A DNA stretch of 36,318 bases, taken from NCBI GenBank assembly GCA_018666235.1, contig JABJAB010000056.1, positions 1-36,318 of the forward strand, read 5' to 3'. The notes under the pieces are model-generated. The model was not told where the DNA came from. It worked only from the letters and a program-made list of their open reading frames with translations, and searched no databases. This DNA is from Ilumatobacter sp. (GTDB lineage: Bacteria > Actinomycetota > Acidimicrobiia > Acidimicrobiales > Ilumatobacteraceae). Shown in pieces: positions 7,489 through 14,339 of this stretch; position 1 is the stretch's first letter, and each line of letters starts with the position of its first letter. The position numbers and the translations under genes are program-made.

Positions 7489-8330
7489 TCAATCGGGCCG
7501 CACAGTCGCCCAGCCATGTTCGAAATCCCGTTCAGGGTGCACTGCGCTGAGCGGACCCTCGCTGTCGCGCCGATAGCCCAGGCCGTTGCCGGCCTTCGCG
7601 TATCCGATGAACCGTAAGAGATCGTCGGGCCAGTCAGCGACGATTGCTGGCGGGCATTCAAGAAATTGGTTGCTTGATTGCGTCAGCCAACTCGCCGCGT
7701 GCTGCAACGAGAGTCCAAGACGCCATCCGTCGCTCGTATTGGCCCCGCCGCCGTGATACAGCCTGCCCGTGTACAGCAAGAGTGACCCGGCCGCCATCTC
7801 GGCAGGGACGGCGGCATCAGCGTCGCGCGGCTCTGGGTTGCCGTCGCGATGACTGCCAGGAAAGATCCGGGTGGCACCGTTCGATGCGGTGAATTCGCTG
7901 ATCGCCCACATTCCGTTCAACTCGATTTCGTTCGGAAAATCGACCATGTTGTACTTCCACTGGTCGCGGTGCAGCCGTTGGGCCGTCTCACCGGGCTCGA
8001 TCTGGATGAACTCTGATGCAGAGAATCTCCATCCAGTCGTTGGCCCGAGTACGTGGCTCCCGCGCACATCACCGCCGGGTGCATCGCGATCGAGCGGAAG
8101 GTCGCCGAGCGGGGGAGCGGCGCTCCGGTCCGACGCGTGGCGTGCCCTTCGAAGGCACTGGCACCGATCGAGCCGGCACTGTCGAATGCGACCAACTCGC
8201 GCCGGTCAGCCTAAGCGGTCTCGTTTTGGATGGCATCCTCGACGACGCAGCATCCGGCCTGGTCGATTGCTGCGGTGATCGTGTGCAGCGTGGTTGGGTT
8301 GTCGTTCCACCGGACTCGAGGAATGGCCAT
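7489..8330 (-). pseudogene. Phytanoyl-CoA dioxygenase family gene, disrupted
   Basis: The coding signal of a PhyH-type Fe(II)/2-oxoglutarate oxygenase is split into three pieces. Piece one runs from ATG 8330, preceded by GGGAG, through 39 codons to an in-frame TAG at 8211-8213. Piece two continues in the same frame (LVAFDSAGSIGASAFEGHATRRTG ... IAMHPAVM) to about 8070. Piece three, in another frame, runs from about 8067 to 7489 and holds the catalytic part: LHRDQW (HxD iron ligands), FPGSHRDG and YHGGGANTSD (distal His). The span is 842 nt. One missing base would restore 843 nt, that is 280 aa, a normal family length. It therefore carries one nonsense codon and one frameshift: a recent pseudogene, or sequencing errors. 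It starts 22 bp after nei. Confidence 0.75.
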
Positions 8331-8352
8331 GACTCCCAACGTAGACAGCGAG

Positions 8353-9150
8353 TCAGCCAGGTTGGCAGGTGGGGCAGTGGTAGCTCGTCCGGTTCTGGAT
8401 GGCGAGCAGTTGGATCTCGGTACCGCATCGCAGGCAGTGGTCCCGTTTGTATGCGTAGGTGGCTTCGCCGCGTTTGATGCGGACGCCATTCGGAATGTCG
8501 AGTTCCGACCGTTCGACGGTGACGATGCGACCGTCCTTGACTCCCTTGCGCAGCATCGCCGTGATCGTGACCCAGAGCGCCTCCAGCTCGGCGATATCCA
8601 AATTGATGCCCGGCTGGAGTGGGTGGATGCCGCAGACGAAGAGTGCCTCGGCGCGATACACGTTGCCGACCCCAGCGACCACTGATTGATCCATGAGGAG
8701 ATCGCCGATGCCGCGTTTGGACCGTGAGATCTTGTCGAACATCTTCTGTTTGCTCTGGCGCGGTTTGATGGGGTCGGGTCCGAGGCGACCCAGGATCTCG
8801 GTTCGCACCGACGGGTCGTCGATGGAACAAGCGGTGGGGCCCGCCAAGTCGATCGTTGCTGAGTCGGCGACAAGACGCATTCGGACGGCGCCGCGTGGTT
8901 CTGGACGATCGTCGCCGGTGTGCACTTTGAACTTGCCGAACAGCCCGAGGTGGACATGGCCAACTTCGCCGGTCGACCAGTGGTAAAAGAGATGCTTGCC
9001 GTGGGGCTCAATCTTGTCGAGAACGGCACCATCGACACGCTCGGCGTCACCAGCAAAACGTCCTTGCGGACTGGTGACGCGCACGGTTCGACCAGTGAGA
9101 AGCTTTCCGTGGTCCCTGGCAATCTTGTGAATGGTGTGTCCTTCTGGCAC
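8353..9150 (-). CDS. nei: Fpg/Nei-family DNA glycosylase-AP lyase (Nei-type)
   Basis: A 265-aa base-excision repair enzyme. It begins MPEGHTIHK: Pro2 is the catalytic nucleophile once Met is removed, and Glu3 is the conserved acid. KHLFYHW and the H2TH helix region (GIGDLLMDQSVVAGVGNVYRAEALF) are present. The C-terminal zinc finger is CLRCGTEI...HCPTCQ. The MPEGH start is typical of endonuclease VIII/Nei2-type enzymes, where MutM proteins start MPELPE, so oxidised pyrimidines are the likely substrates. It is transcribed divergently from glcF across a 42-bp gap with mirrored -10 elements. A broken PhyH gene lies 22 bp downstream on the same strand. Confidence 0.93.
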   Translation of the reverse strand: MPEGHTIHKIARDHGKLLTGRTVRVTSPQGRFAGDAERVDGAVLDKIEPHGKHLFYHWSTGEVGHVHLGLFGKFKVHTGDDRPEPRGAVRMRLVADSATIDLAGPTACSIDDPSVRTEILGRLGPDPIKPRQSKQKMFDKISRSKRGIGDLLMDQSVVAGVGNVYRAEALFVCGIHPLQPGINLDIAELEALWVTITAMLRKGVKDGRIVTVERSELDIPNGVRIKRGEATYAYKRDHCLRCGTEIQLLAIQNRTSYHCPTCQPG

Positions 9151-9155
9151 GAGGG

Positions 9156-9187
9156 CAGCGTACGGGTGGACCGGTCCGCGTACGCTG
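9156..9187. promoter_or_regulatory. Mirrored divergent promoter between nei and glcF
   Basis: An inverted repeat has 9-bp perfect arms: CAGCGTACG (9156-9164) and CGTACGCTG (9179-9187), with a 14-nt spacer. Each arm contains TACGCT in outward orientation, ending exactly 6 nt before the start codons (ATG 9150 on minus, GTG 9193 on plus). The spacer contains a second, off-centre perfect palindrome, GGACCGGTCC (9168-9177). The simplest reading is two leaderless -10 elements in mirror image with a possible operator between them. Confidence 0.55.
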
Positions 9188-9192
9188 TTGTC

Positions 9193-10368
9193 GTGCTCGA
9201 TGGCGTGTTGAACCTTGATCCCGGCAAGTTGTCGACGTGTGTCTCATGCGGGCTCTGCCTGCCGCACTGTCCAACATTTAGAGTGTCGGGTGAGGAGGCG
9301 TATTCGCCGCGAGGGCGCATCGACGCGATGCGCGCGGTTGAGTCCGGCGAACTTCCGATCGACAAGACCTTCGTGGACTTCATGGAGACATGCGTGCAGT
9401 GCCGAGGGTGTGAGCCGGCCTGTCCGAGCGGTGTGCAGTTCGGCGACTTGATGGAGGGCACGAGGTCAGCGCTGGCGTCGTCGAAGCGAATCACTCCGTG
9501 GTGGCAACGCATGGGATTTCAAGTGTTGCCGCGACATCGGCTGCTGCTTGCTGGGTCGTCGCTCCTCGCTGTTGCGCAGCGGCTGCGGCTCGTGCCCAAA
9601 CGGCTGGGTCTCGCAACGTTGCCCATTCGGAGGCCAGCCCGCTTGGCGGCCACCGGGAGCGACGTGTGGCTGTTCACCGGTTGTGTGATGGATGCCTGGC
9701 AACGTCAGACGCATGTCAATACGGCGAAGCTCATCACTGCAGTCGGGGAGAGCTATGCGATTCCATCTGCCGGGGGTGGATGTTGCGGGGCGCTCCACGT
9801 GCACGCCGGACTTGAGGACGAGACGCGCCGGTTGGCAGCCGACGTGATGGCCTCCATGCCAGGCGATGCTCCGATCGTCGTCAATTCGGCGGGTTGCGGG
9901 GCGGCGATGAAGGACTACGGGCACCTCATCGGGACCCCGGATGCGGTGGCTTTCAGCATGCGGGTGCTCGACGTGAACGAGTACCTGGCCGAGCGCGTCG
10001 ATCGTCTTCCATCGATGGCGAGTCCTCGACCGACAGTGATCGTGCAAGACCCGTGCCACTTGCGTCACGTGCAACGCGTGGTTGATCCGGTCCGCACCCT
10101 GTTGGGGCATGTGGCGTCGGTCGTCGAACTCGATGACGATGGATTGTGCTGCGGTGCAGGTGGGGCATACTCAGCGTTGCAGCCCGACCTCGCCGGCCAG
10201 ATTCGGGAACGCAAGGTTGCTTCGATCGCCCGCGCTACCAGCCGCAGTGATGCCTCGCTGGTTGCGAGCGCCAACCCCGGCTGCTCGATGCACTTGAGCG
10301 CAGTGCTCGGCGACGACCTGGAGGTTCGTCACCCCGTCGACATCGTGGCCGACGCGCTGGGACTCTGA
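9193..10368 (+). CDS. glcF: Glycolate oxidase iron-sulfur subunit GlcF-like
   Basis: A 391-aa protein from GTG 9193, chosen because TACGCT lies 6 nt upstream and the family's first Cys cluster then begins at residue 16. There are two [4Fe-4S] motifs: C16, C19, C22, C26 and C67, C70, C73, C77 (each CxxCxxCxxxCP). Two C-terminal CCG domains follow (GGGCCGALHVHAG and DDDGLCCGAGGAY), as in GlcF and heterodisulfide-reductase-type subunits. It would carry electrons from GlcD to the membrane quinone pool. The gene is separated from glcDE by four unrelated genes. The open frame extends back to 8920, but that stretch overlaps nei on the other strand. Confidence 0.92.
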   Translation: MLDGVLNLDPGKLSTCVSCGLCLPHCPTFRVSGEEAYSPRGRIDAMRAVESGELPIDKTFVDFMETCVQCRGCEPACPSGVQFGDLMEGTRSALASSKRITPWWQRMGFQVLPRHRLLLAGSSLLAVAQRLRLVPKRLGLATLPIRRPARLAATGSDVWLFTGCVMDAWQRQTHVNTAKLITAVGESYAIPSAGGGCCGALHVHAGLEDETRRLAADVMASMPGDAPIVVNSAGCGAAMKDYGHLIGTPDAVAFSMRVLDVNEYLAERVDRLPSMASPRPTVIVQDPCHLRHVQRVVDPVRTLLGHVASVVELDDDGLCCGAGGAYSALQPDLAGQIRERKVASIARATSRSDASLVASANPGCSMHLSAVLGDDLEVRHPVDIVADALGL

Positions 10369-10369
10369 G

Positions 10370-10579
10370 GTGGCGAACTATGGCGATCTCGTACACCGGC
10401 TGACGGCGATTGGCGCCGACATCGATGAGATCGCCTTCGACGCGCTGCGTGAAGCCGTGGCTGACGGCGAGATGCAACGGCCCGTCGACGACAAGAAGCT
10501 GATGCAGGCACGTCGCGCGATCGAAAAGGCTGCAGGGATTCTGCGTCAACTCGACGGTGACGACTCAGACAACTGGTGA
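10370..10579 (+). CDS. Small hypothetical protein downstream of glcF
   Basis: A 69-aa acidic protein from GTG 10370, only 1 nt after the glcF stop, so probably co-translated. It is predicted mostly helical (LVHRLTAIGADIDEIAFDALREAVADGE and DDKKLMQARRAIEKAAGILRQLDGD), with no membrane segment, cysteine or recognisable motif. I do not recognise a family. Its reality rests on tight spacing and on codon usage like its neighbours. Confidence 0.6.
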   Translation: MANYGDLVHRLTAIGADIDEIAFDALREAVADGEMQRPVDDKKLMQARRAIEKAAGILRQLDGDDSDNW

Positions 10580-10613
10580 CCGGAGAGCGACAACTGGTCG
10601 GACCGCTTTGTGG

Positions 10614-11636
10614 CTACGTGACGTAGGAGTTGATGTCGCCGATGAGGCGGATGATGTCGCCGTATCCGTGTCGCGTGAAGTGGAACGCGATCCGCTCGAG
10701 GTCGAGCTTGTCGTCGTCGCGCACTTCGATCTTGTACGGCTCGGCCCGGTGAATCGTGCCGTCGACGACGAGGTGGCCGTACCGCTCGTTGAGATCGGCA
10801 AGCTGGGCGTTCGTCGGCGCACGCTGCATGCGCATCACCATGTGGTCACCGACGAAGCGGATCGAGTCGTAGTTCGCGTAAAACTCGTCGATGATCCGAC
10901 ACGCCTCATCGCAGGAGTCGGTGATCGTGTACAGCGCCGTGTCGCCGGCGGACACCAATCCACGGCGAACGAGTTGCTGCATGAGGCCGTCGACGGCCTC
11001 CCAGTAGGGGTCGCCCGGCTCATCGAGCAACACGATTGGAACGGGGATGCCTTTGCCGGTCTGCGTGAGCGTGAGCAACTCGAACGTCTCGTCAAGCGTG
11101 CCGACTCCGCCGGGCAGGCAGACGAAGCCTTGTGATTCTTTGATGAGCATGAGCTTGCGGGTGAAGAAGTACTTCATCGACACGTGCTTGTCGTCGTCGG
11201 CGATGATCGAGTTTGCGCCGGATTCGAAGGGAAGCCGGATCGAGACGCCGATTGAGTTCTCGACACCCGCGCCTTCCATGCCTGCCTGCATAATTCCTGG
11301 GCCGGCCCCTGTGACGGTCATCCAGCCTCGGTCAGCCAACGCTGCGGCCAGGTTCCGGGCTTGCGCGTAGAGCGGATCATCGGGCTTGATCCGAGCCGAA
11401 CCGAAGATCGAGACCTTGCGCTCGTTCTTGTAGGGCTTGAACATCTCGTAGGCATCGCGCATCTCCGCGAGCGCAGCGGTGGCAATTTTCAGGTCAAGCA
11501 TGTCAGGCTCGTCAGTGATGAGACCGAGTGCTTCGGAAACCAACTCTGTCGCGAGTCGAACCGATCCGGAAACTCCGAGTTCTTCGACGATGACCCGGGC
11601 GCGAGCCGCGGCAGATTCAGATACACCTGATGCCAT
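10614..11636 (-). CDS. LOG-family protein (TIGR00730 Rossmann fold)
   Basis: A 340-aa protein from ATG 11636. It has the lysine-decarboxylase-like/LOG fold: VSIFGSARI near the first strand, TGAGPGIMQAGMEGA, and the signature PGGVGTLDETFELLTLTQTGK, where PGGxGTxxE binds the ribose-phosphate. LOG enzymes cleave nucleoside 5'-monophosphates to base plus ribose 5-phosphate, some releasing cytokinins. About 75 residues precede the Rossmann core and about 100 follow it, so it is a long version of unknown specificity. TAGGAT lies 9 nt before this ATG. The start codon overlaps that of the divergent molybdoenzyme gene by 2 nt. Confidence 0.85.
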   Translation of the reverse strand: MASGVSESAAARARVIVEELGVSGSVRLATELVSEALGLITDEPDMLDLKIATAALAEMRDAYEMFKPYKNERKVSIFGSARIKPDDPLYAQARNLAAALADRGWMTVTGAGPGIMQAGMEGAGVENSIGVSIRLPFESGANSIIADDDKHVSMKYFFTRKLMLIKESQGFVCLPGGVGTLDETFELLTLTQTGKGIPVPIVLLDEPGDPYWEAVDGLMQQLVRRGLVSAGDTALYTITDSCDEACRIIDEFYANYDSIRFVGDHMVMRMQRAPTNAQLADLNERYGHLVVDGTIHRAEPYKIEVRDDDKLDLERIAFHFTRHGYGDIIRLIGDINSYVT

Positions 11637-13179
11637 GAACAACGGATCCTACGGCTCGAAGAAGCTGGGTGCAGTCCTCGGCTTGCTGGCGACCGCTGTG
11701 GGCCTGGCCGCCGCCGAGTTGGTCGTCGGCCTCGTTCAGGGGTCCTCGTCACCGGTGGTGCCCGTCGGTCAGGAATTCATCGACTGGACGCCGAAGTGGT
11801 TGAAGAACTGGGCGATCGAGCAGTTCGGAACCAGCGACAAGGCCGTTCTCGTATCGGGCGCGCTGATCGTGGTGCTCGGACTCGGCGTGGTCGTCGGCAT
11901 CTTGATGATGCGTGGGGAGCGGGCGGGTGCGTTTGCGCTGACCGGAGCCATCGGGGTTGTCGGCGCCTGGGCCGTGCTGATTCGGCCTGACCCGACGATT
12001 GCCAAGCTCTTGCCGACCATTGTCGGCACAGGTGTCTCGATCGCTGTGCTCTGGTGGCTCGGCCCGAAACCCCAGGTGTTGGAGGAAGACGGTCATCGCG
12101 TGATGATGGGCGTCGACCGGCGCCAGTTCCTCACCGGAGCGGTCACCGTTGGGTCTGCAGCTGCCGTCACGGGCGGCGTCGGACGAGTACTGCAGCAACG
12201 CTTCGAGGTGAACGAGGAGCGCGCAAACCTGGCGATTCCTGACGTGGACAACGCGGCCCAAGCCGTCCCCGGCGATTTCGAGTTGGGGGTCGAAGGCATC
12301 GAATCCTTTGTCGTGCCCAATGACAACTTCTATCGGATTGATACAGCGCTCGTGGTGCCACAGGTCCGAGTCGACACGTGGAAGCTGCAGATCAGCGGTC
12401 TTGTGGACAACCCCATCGAGCTGACATTTGATGACCTGCTCGCTCGTCCGCAGATCGAGCGCCACATCACGCTGTCATGTGTGTCGAATCCAGTCGGTGG
12501 TGATCTGGTCGGTAATGCGCTCTGGCAGGGCGTGTTACTCAAAGACATCCTCGACGAGGCCGGTGTGCAGCCTGATGCCGAACAAGTGGTCAGTCGCTCG
12601 ATCGACGGTTGGACCTGCGGGAGTCCCCTCGAATCAATCATGGACGGCCGCGACGCCATGTTGGCGATTGCCATGAACGGCGAGCCGCTCCCGGCGCAGC
12701 ACGGTTACCCCGTCCGGATTGTTGTACCCGGCTTGTTTGGCTACGTGTCAGCGACCAAGTGGGTGACGGACATCCGCCTGACCCGCTGGGACGAGTTCGA
12801 TGCCTACTGGATCCCGCGCGGCTGGTCGAAGCTCGGACCGGTCAAGACCATGGCGCGGATCGACACGCCCCGCAGCGGTTCGAAAAGGACTGGCGAGGTC
12901 GCGATCGGCGGTGTCGCGTGGGCAGTGCACCGCGGTGTATCGAAGGTGCAGATCCGCGTCGACGAAGGCGAGTGGCGCGACGCCGAGATGGCCTCGGTGC
13001 CCTCGAATGACACCTGGGTGCAGTGGGTGTATCGCTTGAACGATGTCGAGCCGCGCAAGCACACGATCGAAGCGCGGGCCTTCGACGGGATGGGTGAACC
13101 GCAGCCGTCAGAGCCGGCAGCCGTCGCCCCGAACGGCGCCCAGGGCTATCACCGCATCTCGCTGACCATCGACGGCTGA
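11635..13179 (+). CDS. Membrane-anchored sulfite-oxidase-like molybdopterin oxidoreductase
   Basis: A 514-aa protein from ATG 11635. Residues 1-145 hold four hydrophobic helices (about 10-32, 65-88, 95-115, 122-143). A DRRQFLTGAVTVG segment follows, with R162-R163 resembling a twin-arginine signal, so the catalytic part is probably outside the membrane. Residues about 220-420 form the sulfite-oxidase molybdopterin domain; LSCVSN contains the predicted Mo-ligating Cys282, and SIDGWTCGSP, AIAMNGEPLPAQHGYPVRIVVPGLFGYVSATKW are typical. The C-terminal ~95 residues look like the Mo-Co dimerisation Ig-like domain. The substrate is unknown: sulfite, or methionine sulfoxide as in MsrP-like relatives. 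No haem domain is seen. It converges with tal. Confidence 0.88.
   Translation: MNNGSYGSKKLGAVLGLLATAVGLAAAELVVGLVQGSSSPVVPVGQEFIDWTPKWLKNWAIEQFGTSDKAVLVSGALIVVLGLGVVVGILMMRGERAGAFALTGAIGVVGAWAVLIRPDPTIAKLLPTIVGTGVSIAVLWWLGPKPQVLEEDGHRVMMGVDRRQFLTGAVTVGSAAAVTGGVGRVLQQRFEVNEERANLAIPDVDNAAQAVPGDFELGVEGIESFVVPNDNFYRIDTALVVPQVRVDTWKLQISGLVDNPIELTFDDLLARPQIERHITLSCVSNPVGGDLVGNALWQGVLLKDILDEAGVQPDAEQVVSRSIDGWTCGSPLESIMDGRDAMLAIAMNGEPLPAQHGYPVRIVVPGLFGYVSATKWVTDIRLTRWDEFDAYWIPRGWSKLGPVKTMARIDTPRSGSKRTGEVAIGGVAWAVHRGVSKVQIRVDEGEWRDAEMASVPSNDTWVQWVYRLNDVEPRKHTIEARAFDGMGEPQPSEPAAVAPNGAQGYHRISLTIDG
11646..11651 (-). promoter_or_regulatory. Candidate -10 element, LOG gene
   Basis: On the minus strand TAGGAT lies 9 nt before ATG 11636. 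It sits inside the first codons of the opposing molybdoenzyme gene, so initiation at one gene may interfere with the other. Confidence 0.4.
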
Positions 13180-13197
13180 GCGAACGCAGCCTCGAAA

Positions 13198-14307
13198 TCA
13201 GCTGCGGAGTTCGGCGGCCTTGTCTTCGAGGGCTTCGATCAACTCATCGAATGCACCGATGAAGCTCGCAACGCCCTCGCGCTCGAGTTGATCGGCGACG
13301 TCGTCCATGTCGACGCCCACTGAGGGGAGTGCCGCCCAGACTGCTGCAGACTCGTCCACGTCAGCATCGACGCGACGAGCGACGGTGCCGTGATCGGCAA
13401 ACGCTTCGAGGGTCGGCTCGGGCAGTGTGTTGACGGTGTCGGGGCCGATGAGTTCGTCGACGTAGAGCACGTCGGAATAGGCAGGGTTCTTGGCGCCGGT
13501 CGAAGCCCACAGCGGACGCTGGACGTGGGCGCCACGTGCTGCCAGCGCTTCCCAACGGGGACCGCTAAACCGCTCGGCGAACAACTTGTAGGCAAGCTTG
13601 CCCTGAGCAACCGCAGCCTGACCGCGCAGCGCAAGGGCGGCGTCGGATCCGTTTGCCTCAAGACGCTTGTCGACCTCGACGTCGACACGGCTGATAAAGA
13701 AGCTCGCAACACTGGCAACTTGTGACAGGTCGGCGTCGGGATCTTTGGCAAAGCGCTCGAGCCCGGTGAGGTACGCGTCGATTACTTCGGCATAGCGCGG
13801 CAGGCTGAAGATCAACGTGACGTTGATCGAACGGCCTTCGGCAATCATCTGCTCGATAGGAGCGATGCCCTCGGCTGTACCCGGGATCTTGACCATCAGG
13901 TTGCGGCGCTGGATTCGTTCGTGCAACTCACGGGCAGCAGCCTCCGTGCCCGGGCCATCGTGGGCGAGGCTCGGTGCCACTTCGACACTGACGAAGCCAT
14001 CGGTGCCGTTCGACTGGTCGTAGACCTTCGAGAACACGTCGCAAGCGCCGTGAATGTCACGGATAACGAGCGACCAGTAGTCGTCAACGATCGACCCGCC
14101 GTCGGCAGCGATCTCGTTGAACTGCTCGTCGTAGTCCGCCGAACCCTGAATTGCCTTCTGGAAGATCGACGGATTCGAGGTCAGTCCACGGACACCGCTG
14201 TCGCGCACTTCCACGAGCTTGCCGGATGTGATGTAGTCACGCTTCAAGTTGTCCAGCCAAGGGCTCTGGCCCTGCTGGACGAAGAGATCCTGCAAACGGT
14301 CACTCAT
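13198..14307 (-). CDS. tal: Transaldolase
   Basis: A 369-aa enzyme of the non-oxidative pentose phosphate pathway that moves dihydroxyacetone units between sedoheptulose 7-phosphate and glyceraldehyde 3-phosphate. Motifs are GVRGLTSNPSIFQKAI near residue 40, VSVEVAPSLAHD, NLMVKIPGTAEGI with the Schiff-base lysine, and INVTLIFSLPRYAEVIDAYL. The length fits the long actinobacterial type. Start ATG 14307 is preceded by GGAG, and the longer open frame to 14634 overlaps tkt antisense-free space only as a shadow. It lies 32 nt downstream of tkt, so the two form a tkt-tal operon. Confidence 0.96.
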   Translation of the reverse strand: MSDRLQDLFVQQGQSPWLDNLKRDYITSGKLVEVRDSGVRGLTSNPSIFQKAIQGSADYDEQFNEIAADGGSIVDDYWSLVIRDIHGACDVFSKVYDQSNGTDGFVSVEVAPSLAHDGPGTEAAARELHERIQRRNLMVKIPGTAEGIAPIEQMIAEGRSINVTLIFSLPRYAEVIDAYLTGLERFAKDPDADLSQVASVASFFISRVDVEVDKRLEANGSDAALALRGQAAVAQGKLAYKLFAERFSGPRWEALAARGAHVQRPLWASTGAKNPAYSDVLYVDELIGPDTVNTLPEPTLEAFADHGTVARRVDADVDESAAVWAALPSVGVDMDDVADQLEREGVASFIGAFDELIEALEDKAAELRS

Positions 14308-14339
14308 GTCGTTGCTCCAGTTTGATCGTTGGTTCGAGT

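Noticed and set aside
8211..8213. TAG in phyH read as a recoded amino acid (amber readthrough or pyrrolysine)
   Set aside because: A separate frameshift 140 bp further on also breaks the gene, and no suppressor system is visible. Decay or sequencing error is simpler.
8211..9512. 433-codon minus-strand open frame across nei and the glcF start
   Set aside because: Most of it is a shadow of nei and antisense to glcF. Only its last 39 codons are meaningful, as the 5' end of the phyH pseudogene.
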